From Prinsepia uniflora (lineage: Eukaryota > Streptophyta > Magnoliopsida > Rosales > Rosaceae), in contig CM064862.1 in assembly GCA_032719365.1 (NCBI GenBank), positions 53,597,840 through 53,661,839 of the forward strand: a stretch of DNA of 64,000 nucleotides, given 5' to 3'. Each line of letters begins with the position of its first letter. Position 1 is the stretch's first letter. The notes below the pieces were generated by a model. It saw only the letters and a list, made by a program, of their open reading frames with translations. It searched no databases and was not told where the DNA came from. Shown here one piece after another: positions 1 to 11,500 of this stretch. The translations under genes were made by a program, and so were the position numbers.

Positions 1-843
1 CAAGCACCTGCCCAAGAACCATATTAATCACAAAACCTTTCAACCAAACACCAAGAGAGTTCCACAGAACACCTTCGGCGCAATAACACCATCACTGCTT
101 CTAACGGCCCAAAAATTTAAGAAAAATAAAATTAAAAAACTTAAAGTGGAAATGACGATTTTTCCCTTAGAAAGTCAAATGTTGACTTTTTGGCCTAGAT
201 ACTTTTTGGACGTTTTACAAGGATCGTTACGAAAGTCTCGAATCCTTGAGTCTACAAATAGATGGAATGCCAAAATCGAAGATTGAACGGGTTCGATATG
301 GGGTCAAAACGTAACTAGGGTTAGTAATTTTGGCATAAAGGGCATTTTGGTACTATTGTTTAGAGATGGTGTGATGGTGACATATGTCTAGAACCCTCTA
401 CTCTCTTCTTGTGTGCATCGACGTACCCTTGTGGAATATATATATATATACATACATACATATGTGAATATTGTGTGTGTCACAAAGTTTTGAAGAGAAT
501 CCACCCAAATCCGTGAGCAACCAAACCAAAGAAACCATCAGGAACAACCAAGAGAGCAAAGGGAGAAAAGGTAAACAAAGAAGGAAGAATCTTAGTGAAA
601 AAGAACTCGAGAGCTTGAAAGAGCCTGAGAAGGAAAAATCATGGTTGAAAGTCACCATTGAATTTTTGACAAGGGAACTCGAAAAGAAAGCCTATTAACA
701 GCCCTTACAGTCCTTTATGATCATTTAGTATAGAAAGGAAGGGTATTGGCAGGACACATTCCCTAAAATACTTTAATAATTACACTTAATCCTGCTCACG
801 TATAATAAACACTCTAAATTACCGAATTTGCCTTCAATACTTA
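1..843. repeat. Intergenic debris with a gypsy LTR-head fragment (about 105-700)
   Basis: No gene is visible. From about 105 the text follows the head of the element E 3' LTR (49324 onward) and the element D LTR (28483 onward): a TTTTTCCCTTAGAA-like stretch, a GTTGACTTTTT block, a TTGGACGTTTTACAAGGA block and GTTACGAAAGTCTC. This is the start of a related (+) LTR that has lost its TG terminus. A short TA/CATA microsatellite lies at about 438-462. The two small overlapping ORFs (398-658 on minus, 471-698 on plus) are low-complexity purine/pyrimidine-rich shadows. I recognise nothing in 1-104 or 720-843. Confidence 0.55.
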
Positions 844-1092
844 TGTAACACCCCGAATTTGCCCTTAGTTAGGGAAAAATGTTAACTTTTGATCTGGGAT
901 ATTATTTGGACTTTGATCAAGGCCCGTTACGTAGATCAAGATGTCACTAGTCCGTAGACAGGCATCACGTAGAAATCGGACGTCCGACAAAAAAATTATG
1001 GGTCACGGAGAAAAATTGACACTATTCACGTATTTCGAGGACGTGTACAGTTGGCTGGAATTAATTGGCTCAAAATATCTGAGTGGACCAAT

Positions 1093-1118
1093 GGATGAGT
1101 GACAAGTGTCACTCATCC
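1093..1118. promoter_or_regulatory. 26-bp dyad palindrome in LTR promoter region
   Basis: Two perfect 12-bp arms, GGATGAGTGACA and TGTCACTCATCC, separated by AG. It is followed by a CCATTGG box and, about 30 bp on, by a TATACATAT stretch, so it sits where a core promoter would be. The same dyad recurs in five other LTR copies of this window. Function is inferred. Confidence 0.7.
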
Positions 1119-1677
1119 CATTGGCCCAAGGCCCCAAATTCATGCAGTATACATATCTTCATCCTCTTTGTTCTGTCTAACCCAAAACCCACACACACCA
1201 CCATCAACCATCATCCTTTGCTATTAGTGTGAAAGAGAGAGTGAAAGAGTGAGAAGAGAAGAAGCAGAAGCTGGGAACGGCTTGGACAGATGTTCATGGT
1301 GGCCGGAAATCCAAAGGTAAGTCGTTTAGGTTCAAAAATTTGAAGATTGAATTTAGGGCTTGTTGGACGGTTTTGATGATCAGAAAATGTTCCCAGGGAT
1401 GAGACGAACTCACAGGGACTAGAAGGAGGAGTTTTGGTGGCTGGAACTGCCCAGAAATCGAGTTGGAAGCTTGCCCGAAAATTATCAAGCTCCACAGGTA
1501 TCTTCTAGGCCTTTTAATTTAATTTTGAGTCCATATATCCCTTGTTGGGACCATTGCAATCATGTAGGAGGAAAAATTGTCGAAAATGGTTGAGGAATGA
1601 GTGCGATACGATAGGGTCAGGTCGCGGGTCAAATTGACTCGTTACAAAGAATTGGGTCAACCTAGCTGGAGGTTGAC

Positions 1678-1713
1678 GATGATGATGTGGCAGTCCGATG
1701 CCACATCATCATC
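1678..1713. repeat. Perfect 15-bp inverted repeat (hairpin)
   Basis: Arms GATGATGATGTGGCA (1678-1692) and TGCCACATCATCATC (1699-1713) are exact reverse complements around a 6-nt loop. It lies in the (+) LTR after the possible splice donors. Neighbouring CCATGTGGC and GCCACATGGC copies suggest the region grew by local duplication and inversion. Confidence 0.85.
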
Positions 1714-3020
1714 TGTCAGAGCTATCAGTCCATGTGGCCAATCAGGTGATGCCATGTGGCAGGATGTTAGGTCCAATTAGCCGTCATGCCCAGTTAGTAT
1801 ATCAAACCACATGGACTAATCGAGTGGTGCCACATGGCAGGCTGACGTCAGCATGTCGTCAACTATTGACCAACATTTACCGCTACCATGGACTGTTGTT
1901 GACCGTTGTTAACCACCATTAACCAGCGATGGCCAGCGTTGATCAGACTTTGACCTACGAGTGAGGGCACATGGGACCAAATTTCAAAGTGAAACTGGTC
2001 ATGTTCGAAAGTTCTCGGCATTCTGAATCTAATGGTGGTGGTTTCAGGTCAATCGGAGACCGTTTGATAAGTCATTAAAGCCTCGGGAAGCGTGGTTCTG
2101 ACGCATTTCCGGTATCGGGCTTTGTGAGGTTTTAGCATATGAACTTATATAGCACATTAGTGACCCTTAGACATGATTTGGGCCGGCCCGGAGACTTTAG
2201 ACTAGCTCTGTGATAGATATAAAGTAGTGGTTTAGTATGCAGACATAACTGTTTTGAATGCTTTATTATATGATTTAAGTTGAAATGTTTTGTTATTTTT
2301 ATTTGATGATGATGATGTGGATTGTAGTCATCGGTTTACGAAATGTTTTACGGATTTTCATGAAAACTAGGTTTTGAGCTTGAGACCCGATGGAATGATG
2401 ATTTGACTTAGATTTAGAGTCAACGGGAAATTAAAAGGAAAGAATGCATTTCAACTGAATTTGAATAATGATAAATTCGGATTTATAAACAAGTTCTGAA
2501 CATAGTTTTCGGGTGTTTTTTGTGGATTTGTGAGCATTGTGTCTCGGGCATAGGCCCAATTGAATAGTGTTTAATCCGATTTGAGGCATAAATGATTTTT
2601 AATATGATTTTTCACCGGATTTGGTTACACTTCCACATATACCATCCTGGGTGAGTTGGTTAGTCTCCTTCAGACGTCGTTAAGTTGGATCCTAAAGTAG
2701 TCATGGTGCACTACCTAAGATGAGTAGCTCCGAGGAGAGGCTCAGGATCAGGAGTGCTAGTTTATGATATCACCCGGACGGGTAGATTCGAGGAAGGCAC
2801 CCCATTATAAGATATCACCTTGGATGTCGTTAAGTTGTGTCTTGGGGAGGTACTCGTAGATGAGACCCCGAGTTCCACACGTAGCATTGGAAGTCGTGAC
2901 TGGTTTTGATTATAGACATCACGGATTTTGAGACATCACAGATGTCTAAGGATGAGGTATATTGTGTTTCAGTGATGTGTGTGTCCAGATGTATGTATGT
3001 GTATGTATGATTTGTAATGT

Positions 3021-3090
3021 TTTCATACGATTTATCTTAAATGCATGCTTATTTCAGTTTTCATACGATTTATCTTAAATGCATACTTAT
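3021..3090 (+). repeat. 37-bp tandem duplication in LTR
   Basis: A block reading TTTTCATACGATTTATC then TTAAATGCAT(G/A)CTTATT occurs twice head to tail, differing at one base. It lies in the 3' part of the 844-3387 LTR. Confidence 0.8.
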
Positions 3091-3434
3091 TGACCCTCTA
3101 GGCTGTGATATAGAGACATGGGGGATACCGAGGCTGAGACATAGATAATACTGCTGCGTACCTGACATCCTACGGGGCAGGTTTTAGTACTTATATTTTA
3201 GTGACATATATGTATATATGCTTGATCATGTATAATAGATACTTATCCCTTATTTGACAATGTGGTAGTGTACTCTATATGTTTATATTTGAACCCATAA
3301 AGGGTATTTTTGGTATTTGAGTATGATTGTCAGACGGGAGCAAGGCTTGTTCCCCTATGATCTCGGGGGTCGGGACGGGTCATGACAGGACCCATCCCAA
3401 TCCTCCTGGATTATAGTGGGACATACCTACTCCC

Positions 3435-3455
3435 GTCTGACATCGCGTGTCAGAC
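3435..3455 (-). other. LTR 3'-end stem-loop, element A 3' LTR copy
   Basis: GTCTGACA and TGTCAGAC arms enclose TCGCG in a 21-nt unit. It lies about 50 bp inside the LTR 3' end, next to the GGGAG(C)AGG block. Confidence 0.7.
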
Positions 3456-4390
3456 CAGAGATACACTCGTCACCCGCTCCGGGTCTATCAGAGTACACTA
3501 AGATCTGTGGTGGCATGTGATGTCTTGATCTCTGCTACAGCCTGCATCCGCAATCAACCTGAAGGGTATTAAAACCATAAAAGTTGTGAGTGGACAAAAC
3601 AACAGTTTTATTAGGAAAACGTTTCAGCAAAAGAACATTCATACCTTTCACGTAAAAGCATGCATGCATCATAAAACCAGTTATCAAACCATTTACTTTA
3701 ATTAAATCATTACTCAATAAAACAGTTCGACAACCAAAACCAGTTCCTTTCTCAAATCATCATTAGGGCCTTAGTCCAAACTGTAAAATCAATCACATGG
3801 GAACTCAACCCAAAACCAATCTCCGAAATCATAAAACACGGGGTCTCAACCCCATAACCATCTCGGTGAAACATCATATACATATATATATATAACCCAT
3901 CCTCGGCATCTCATGTAACGATCCGTCCCGAGTATCGGGATTAAATATTATGTAATTATGGTTTAGAATGACTAATTCGGGATTAGTTGAGTGAAATCGG
4001 ACGAAACGTGCAAAATGGCTGTTTTGCCCCTTGGCGTGGGCAAAATGTTGACTTTTAGATTGGACAGTCAAACGAACATTGACCAATGATCGTGACGTAG
4101 TTCGGGACGTCACGAGTTCATAGACAGGTGGCACGTTCGATTCCGACATCTGAGGAAGAAGTTGTGACGTTCGGAAGTCGATGGGTATTTTGGTAATTTG
4201 GCGGAAAAGAGGCAAAATGTTGACTTTTGACCCGGGAGGTCCAATGGCAAAGGGCCAAGGACCGTTACGTAGATTAGGTTGATCTGAATCCGTAGACAGG
4301 CGGCACGCCGAAATCGGACGTACGATGGTTTATTTAATAATATTATATTAATAAAATCTGATTTCTTTAATCAAATCATTCTGGACCCTT

Positions 4391-4416
4391 GGATGAGTGA
4401 CAAGTGTCACTCATCC
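4391..4416. promoter_or_regulatory. 26-bp dyad palindrome, solo LTR copy
   Basis: Identical to the 1093-1118 copy, with perfect 12-bp arms around AG, though the surrounding LTR has diverged. An AT-rich TTTATTTAATTAATT stretch follows about 35 bp downstream. Confidence 0.75.
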
Positions 4417-5082
4417 CCTACATTCCCTAAAACTTGGATCCTTGTTGGCCATTGGTTTATTTAATTAATTCTCTCCTAAAATCCTCACCATTCATTTTAA
4501 ACCTCAGACTCAATCTCAGCCCTTGATCTCATCTTCCTTTTGTTCTTAAACCATCAGACTCACACTCTCACATTTTCATTTCCTCTCAACCCGTGAACAC
4601 TCTTCCTCTCTACACGAACATACCACCACCCCTCAGCCTCACTCCACATCCGAGCAACCTCCAGACAACCCCAAGCCACCTCGAGAAGGCCACCACCACC
4701 CCACGACCACCCTGCACAACCCAGAAACCCCCCAGACCCGAGAGGAACCAAACCAGCCCAAACCAGTTCAACCGTCCAAACCACCTCACCAGGACTCGAA
4801 CCAACCTAGGGCTAGGTTAACTGAGACGTTAGGAAGACTCAGACGAGGACTAGACGGCGTACGGCGGCGACATGGCGGCGGTAAGTTGAAAAACCCGAGA
4901 AGAAACCATTTTCTTCCCTGTCTCGAAACGACTCGTTTTGACGTTAGGTTTCATTCTTCTTCTCTGAGACAAGCTTTAGGGACATTAACGACCAGTTTGA
5001 ACCGAGGTTCGTGACCGGAATCTGGACGACTCGCCGGAAAAGACAACCAGAGCTTGCAGCCAACCTTCCTGTCGATTTTCAG

Positions 5083-6022
5083 GTAATTTCTTCAGCCTAA
5101 AAACTAGTTTTGAGTCCACCGAACTGTAGAGGGGGTAGTGACGAGTCCATAGGGCCAAGCCTCATCAAAAATGGTGGTTGGGATGATGAACTGTGATTGG
5201 GTCAAACCGTGGGTCAACGGGGACCCGATTTCAGACCCGGTACTATAGCTGACGACGCCATCTTGATGACGTCAGCAATGACGTCATCATGTCAGAATAC
5301 AGTCAGAACAGGGACCAATGAATCGGTGACACGTGTCCCCTGACATTGTCAGTGATGACGTCAGCAGTGACGTCATCAAAAGTATCTATTTATCTTGAGT
5401 TACGTTTATGGCACGTATTACGATGTTTGGGCATGAGACCCGTCTGGATGATTATGCACGGTTTTTAGTCATGTATATGTATATGGATTTCAATATTTAT
5501 CTTTAGTACTGCACTTTATAGATCTACCCTAGTGATATTGTCTCCTCAGAATGAGGGTACCTCGGAGTAGTCACGGCGCATTCCCTGCGAGGAGTCATTC
5601 TACAGAGGGACCGGACCGTAAAGTGGCCTAGGAGCAGGGGTGCTATTATTGGACGTCTGGGACGTCAGGCATCTAGGATGCTATAACCGGACTGGGTTCG
5701 GGATATAGACTCGGGATTGAGACCCTGGGCGGCACGCGTAGCCTTGAGACTGTGACCTTACTGGGCGTCTGGGACGTCAGACATCGGGGATGTCAGGGTT
5801 GGGATGTATGGTGCAACGACTGAGTTTATTATTATGTTTATATTATTCTGCTTATGATTATATGATATGATATTATGACTTTTGACACTGATCCATGCAT
5901 TTTGGAAAACGGAGGGGTAAAACTATATGTTTTCGATATGGAGAACTGTTTTATAAACTTGAGTTTCGGCCCACTCACCCTTGTTGTTTTACTCACCCTT
6001 GTTGTTTTACTCACCCCTCCAG
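5083..6022 (+). other. Candidate intron within solo LTR
   Basis: Donor TTTCAG|GTAATTTC at 5083. The acceptor at 6022 is a T-rich tract with repeated CTCAC branch-point-like motifs ending CCCCTCCAG|G. The equivalent pair exists at 20483/22479, 25948/27769 and 60238/61902 in related LTRs. Splicing is inferred only. Confidence 0.4.
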
Positions 6023-6739
6023 GTCGTGCTACTGAGGAAAAGGGGCATGATCCCGAGGAAGAGGCATAGGTTTACGTTGCGCACCTGAACCCACAGCTGG
6101 GTAGGTTGGCACGTAGAGTGTTCTAGAGTCGTGCTCAATAATTTGTTTTTGGAAAACATCCCTTGTTTGACGATGTTTGCTTTGGATTTTTAATGCATTT
6201 GATTTTCTTTAAGGGTAAAATTGGTATGTTTTATTTCGCTGCCAGACGGGAGCAGGGCACGTCCCCATGTGATCCCAGTGGGATCGGGGCGGGTCCTGTC
6301 ATCTCATATGCGCAATCAAGAACCCGTCACGATATATCTACCGTATGCATACTACTAGGGTCCCATCTCCGAGTCTACCCCCAAGATCTACGACGTCTGG
6401 GAAGACCTGTCTACGAACCCTATCTGAGATTATATCATATCTCTCACTTCTGGGCATGTGCTCCCCCTCGGAGTCGTTCATCCCAGGCAGTGGATCGTGA
6501 CACTCCAGGATCATCGACGTCCGGAGGAGACTATTCAGCTCATATAGAAGGATATATACATATTCACATACTTTCTTTCAAATCATAGTTCAACTGGGTC
6601 TCATTCCCGAATCATAATCCAGGATTCCTCGCATCCGATTCAAATCCAAATCTCACAGGCCTCATCCTAAATCCACATTACAATAGGGTCATAAACCCGA
6701 ACATCTCAACATGGTCCTAACCCGAAATCTCATTTCATA

Positions 6740-6985
6740 CCACAACTGAGACTCAAGCCCGATACCACAAATCAACTGGGACTCAAGCTTGATACCTTAC
6801 ACCAATTGGGTCTCAAGCCCGGTACCATCAATCAATTGGGTTTTAAGCCCGATATCATAACTCAATTGGGCCTCAAGCCCAAACATATAAGAAAAATGGG
6901 CCTCCGGCCCGATATCTCATGAAATTAAATGGACGCTAAGTCCAATAGTTTCCAAATCCAAATGGGTCTCATGGCCGGTTCCATA
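6740..6985 (-). repeat. Minisatellite in element A 3' LTR
   Basis: Six or more imperfect units of about 30-40 bp, each carrying a variant of CAATTGGGTCTCAAGCCC plus GATA. On the minus strand the core is GGGCTTGAGNCCCA, itself a short inverted repeat. The same array is in the partner LTR at 13005-13245. Confidence 0.8.
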
Positions 6986-8135
6986 TTTCCAAATCCAAAA
7001 CTATTCCATCAAACCATCATAGAAATACCAGCACGTATAAGCACAATATAAAATCAGAAATTTTGAAATACGTGTAAATACGTAAATACTAAATACCACA
7101 ATCATATGCGTTCAAGGCATCTCAAATCATCGATATAAAACACATATAAAACAATTATGCATGCAACGATTCATAAAACAAAGTCCACTCACATACCGTT
7201 CATGATGCGCCTCGATACGCGCGCCATAAGCCTCTCCGAGCGAATCACCATCTCCGGAACTCCCGGACATGTCCAAATCATACTAGAAGGTTACTAAGTA
7301 CTTCTATAACCTCTCATTAAAGCCCCCTAATTTTTCGCGATTTTTAAACTTATTTTAAATGGACCTTAAGCCTTCGGACACTTAAAACTACCCTGAAGCT
7401 GTGTTCGATCGACTCAAAACCTATCCCAAAATATTCGTTACATCAAAAGGATGATTTCACGCGTGGAACTCATCCCCAAATAATGCCCCATGCGCCGCCC
7501 AAAGGCGCTGCACGTGAAGCCCACGTGTCAGGGACTGTGCATCTTCTCTAATCTACCCTAGGAGTTGTTTTATGAAATCAAATCAATGAAAACAATCCTA
7601 AAACTCATTGGTTCAATAAACCATTTAAAGCCCAATTGTTCATCCTATGATTTGGGAATTACCCAGGGCCAAAACTTCATCCTAAGGACTTTATTTAGCT
7701 TCTAGTAACCTTAAAAATAAGTTTAGGGAACTAGTTTGGGCTTACCTTGCTGGAAATTGAATTCAGTGGCTAGCCACCGAAAACTCCTCACGGCCGTGTC
7801 TAACACCTCAGCCACCGATTCCCGTCCCATACAACTCGTATAACCCCCACAACCATCATCTAATCATTAGACAACAACCTCAACGTCCAAAACATAAATT
7901 TCAAAATTTGAAATGTAAAGGGGATTTGGGTTTACCTTTGTCGTGAACTCCTCTACCGCCTACGGCTATCCTGCCGCCTCCCATAGCCTCTCTTCTTCCC
8001 TTACTCTCCTCAGCCACTTCCTTAGCCTCACGCAGAATCAAATGGAGATGGGTTTGGTTTTGTGTTCATCAGGTTTGGATGATCGATCAAATGAGAAAGG
8101 GAATGGATATGCATGTATGTAATATGGTGGGCAAT

Positions 8136-8161
8136 GGATGATTAACACTTGTCACTCATCC
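8136..8161. promoter_or_regulatory. Decayed copy of the LTR dyad palindrome
   Basis: GGATGATTAACA, CT, TGTCACTCATCC. The right arm is intact and the left arm has two changes. A TATTACATACATGCATATCC stretch lies downstream on the minus strand. Confidence 0.55.
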
Positions 8162-8522
8162 CTTGGCTTGCACGAATATCTAGGCCCACATAAGACAAAA
8201 AGGCAAAAGTTAACTCCTCATAAAACGTGCCACCGTAAATAGTTCTTGAAATCTTCCGTGACCCATAACTTTCCCGTCAAATATTCGATTTCGACGTGCC
8301 GCCTATTTACGGACTTGTATTTACTCGATCTACGTAACGATCCTCGGTTCTCATGCATCGGACCTCCCGAGTCAAAAATTAACTTTTTGCCCTCGCTTGA
8401 GGGCAAAACCGTAATTTCGTCCTGAATGTCCGATAATCCTTGATTAGAGAGGCTAATCCTCATTTAATATTAATTAGTCCCAAAAATTTAGGACGGGTCG
8501 TTATAAACTTCTTTCCTTAAAA

Positions 8523-8540
8523 AATTTCGTCCTCGAAATT
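8523..8540 (-). promoter_or_regulatory. AATTTCG-N4-CGAAATT dyad next to polypurine tract
   Basis: A perfect 7-bp inverted repeat around TCCT (AGGA on the element strand). It lies just internal to the purine-rich tract beside the 3' LTR and recurs at 35240, 49288, 53534 and 63968. Confidence 0.75.
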
Positions 8541-11500
8541 CAACTGACCCAAATTCCAAAACTACGGTGGCAATCTAAGCTTGCCTCCCCCTCGGGGAAC
8601 TTTCGTGTAAGCATATACGTCTGACACAAATACAGTACCCGCCGGTACTCCTTGTCACTTGAGCTCCCAAAGATCCTACTCAACTCTCGAGAATCTACTC
8701 GTCGGTTCGTAAGTCTCACTTAAGACAGAATGTCTATGTCTTGCTTGTCACCCACTCTGAGTAACAACCTAAGTTGACAACCTAAGTTGACATCGTAGTT
8801 AGTTTTCCAGTCTACCACTCTGACACTTTCCAACTTCGAGTCGTCAAGTCTACTTTTTAGCCTGACGACCCTTCACATCAGATAACTGGAGCTGACAACT
8901 TGCTCAGCATCCGATTAGGCAACATCCTATAGATCCTGCCATCATAATAGCACAAATCACATCTCTCAAGCCATACTAAACCTGCGGCATTTATCGGCCT
9001 CAATACTCATATCAGCCAACTTTCTCATTTCCTCATACTCATCCTGATTCTCACTAGAGTTCCAATACTACCTAGTAATCCGAACCTGTCGAATACCGAT
9101 TCATTCCATCACCACTATCATGACCAACTAGCAACTCCCAGCTCCACTGCGCTTTCGTTGCGCCACTCTGATCTCGACTCACTCTCGAGTCCTCACATTG
9201 TACTCATGTTACTCAGTGACCTACGCGGATATCTTGACTCATTTCGAGTCCCAAACTGTCACATCAAATACTCTGTTGAAACACATTCGACATCTCACCA
9301 ATCCTTGGTGTATCTGGACCTCATCAAATACTTGCCTCAGCAGAGACAGTCACAACAATCTCACTAGGGTTCCTCTAGCCCACATGGCCTTGAGCTCTCG
9401 GCTCTCATAATCACTGAACCCTCTCAATCATCACTGCACTAGCACAGTATTCGACGTCCAGCCACCATCTCATCATGTCAGAATACATCCGATTATAATC
9501 CTCGTCGAACTGTCACCATCGGATCCAATCTGATCATTATCTCATGTCCAACTAGGACTCTATACATTCAACAATATTCATCCCTTTTGGTAACTCTCAA
9601 CCTGACACCGATTGACCGTGGTCAATCCCATCGTCCAGCGTGCACTACTCACAAGTGCACCCACATCAAGTCAACCATCAAGGCACTACTCGGCCTGCTC
9701 ATGTACTGCACACTGGCAACGTCCATCCACACATTACTGTCCGCGCTCCAAACATGGCTCGGACCTCAAACGTCCGTCACCAGGTGAACATCAATCCATC
9801 ACAATCTCTACTCTCATATCCAAGACAGATCATACACTCCCATATCCAACTTATGTCTTGTCTTCTCACTAACTATGCCAAGAGATTCTTTAACTGTCTT
9901 ACAAGATGATTCTCCTCTGCTCCTAGCTTAGCATAGTCAGCAGTACGATTCTCCCTAATAACGACCAAACCTTAGTCTACTCGACTCACGGTCACCACAA
10001 TCATCTCAATCACTTTGATCCTCTTGATCATCAACACATGGCTTGATCCGAACTCGCCTCGATCCACTTTATCCTAGGAGGATCCATACTAGCTCTCGCA
10101 TCCAATGTAACATGACCCATAACACCAACATGGTTCCACTACCTCAGATACTCACTCATCACATTCGGTGATGCTAAATACCTTCTGCTCTTCAAGTCAT
10201 TCAAATTTGACTCACAGCCTAGGTGTTTGGTTCTTACACCTTCTTTGAACCCTTTAACCGTCATAACACTGCTCGTCATCCCACCTAGGGAAGAGTCAAG
10301 GAGAATCCAAGATGATGACATCAAAATTTGTCCTATGTCATCCTGCGGCACCAAGCACTATCTGCTAAGGAGCGGAAAATGAGAAGTCTTCTTTATCGAC
10401 TTCAGAATATCCATCATTAATGCGAAATCAAGCACTCTTCTCTATGTCTCAATCACAACCTCTCTTGATTCTGAAGTTCCAACCATGTTGGAATCAACTT
10501 AAGTATTCTTCCAAGTCCTCAATTCATTCGAAAAACTACCGACGTGTCCGTTTTATACCGTTTCATCCAATTACCACTTAGGCATTTCAACCTTTAACGT
10601 TACCAATCCTAGGCACATACTCGTACCTCAAGTCTTGTATCACTAGGGGACTAGTTACCAAAACAGATACGCCATGTACCTCGAACTGAGCCACTCGAGA
10701 TCCTCTCTGTCCCTCTCAGTGCCCACCGAACTCACATGCTCGCCACTTTGGGTGCATCTACTATGCCGGTCATCATCCAAGCCTTCATTGGCATTACATC
10801 ATTTAGACACACTCAGTGTCATTCAGAATCATCCAATCAATATTGGATTCCATCTAATACGTCTCTGACATCTCCCACTCATCTCAGTCACCTCCACGGA
10901 GGTAGTGCGGCATACATGCCAACATCCAAGGCTCATCTCCTTCTGTGAGCGCACTCTGGCGTAATCGAGTCGAATCCAAAAATCACTAATCGTAATGTGC
11001 ATCACTCACGCACCTCTGCACCATCGTCATGACTGGCGAATCTCTATATTCTCAGTCGTCATAGTAACTTGAGCCTATCCAACTCGATAAGACTCGACTA
11101 CGTCCATCGAGAGCATCGTTTCCACAACTACTTGCAGACCAACTCAGAAACACTCCGCTATCGAGACTCCATACTCTTGCAGTCAATTCACCGTAGATAC
11201 CAACTGCTTAACACGTAAAATCCACCGGTTGGTCCACCTCAGTATCCGGTCCACAAGTACCACACTCCTGGTAACTTGTCTACTCAATCACAAACTAGGG
11301 TCATCACAAACCCGGCTGCTCACTGCAGCACATCCATCCTAGCCGATCCATCACTTTTGACTCTGAAAAGTCGTCATACCCGATACTGGCATCCTACCGA
11401 CCAATAACCACAATCCAAGGACCTCGTACGCTCGTAACTCCATGGCCTACCATGCCACACAACATCTATACCGTGGTATCCTCTGCCTCAACATCCGTCC

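Larger units (their letters stand above)
844..3387 (+). mobile_element. Long gypsy LTR, probably solo or a remnant
   Basis: Starts TGTAACACCCCGAATTTG after ACTTA and ends near GGGACGGGTCATGACA. No primer-binding site follows, so it is a solo LTR or a fragment. It contains the shared LTR landmarks: a GTTAACTTTTGATC block, the CCGTTACGTAGA and CCGTAGACAGGCATCACG motifs, the 26-bp dyad (1093-1118), a TATACAT stretch near 1148, possible splice donors AAAG|GTAAGT (1314) and ACAG|GTATC (1496), and the GACGGGAGCAAGG block near the 3' end. The right end overlaps the start of element A by the five bases TGACA, so the exact terminus (3382 or 3387) is uncertain. Confidence 0.8.
3914..6301 (+). mobile_element. 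Solo LTR with 5-bp target duplication, inside element A
   Basis: Starts TGTAACGATCCGTCCC and ends GGGCGGGTCCTGTCA. It is flanked by TCTCA on both sides (3909-3913 and 6302-6306). The unoccupied site survives in the other LTR of element A at about 12568-12580 (GGCATCTCATATACGC), proving it inserted after element A. No primer site or coding region is present, so it is the product of LTR-LTR recombination. Internal landmarks: dyad 4391-4416, donor TTTCAG|GTAATTTC at 5083, five ACGT cores at about 5262-5380, a tripled TTTTACTCACCCTTGTTG-like block (5972-6016) and acceptor CCTCCAG at 6022. Confidence 0.95.
3383..8505 (-). mobile_element. Element A 3' LTR, interrupted by a solo LTR
   Basis: The LTR proper is 3383-3913 plus 6307-8505, about 2.73 kb without the insert. 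The plus-strand start is TGACAGGACCC. The far end GGGACGGGTCGTTATA is the usual TGTAACGACCC head with one G-to-A change on the minus strand. It holds the hairpin (3435-3455), an acceptor-like block (CCCTTCAG on minus at about 3559), tandem GGGCTTGAG-type repeats (6740-6985), donors on minus near 7745 and 7936 (AG|GTAAGC, AAG|GTAAAC) and a decayed dyad (8136-8161). Confidence 0.85.

Noticed and set aside
6163..6588. 141-codon ORF crossing the solo LTR end
   Set aside because: It spans the junction of the solo LTR and element A, so it is a chance fusion of two repeats.
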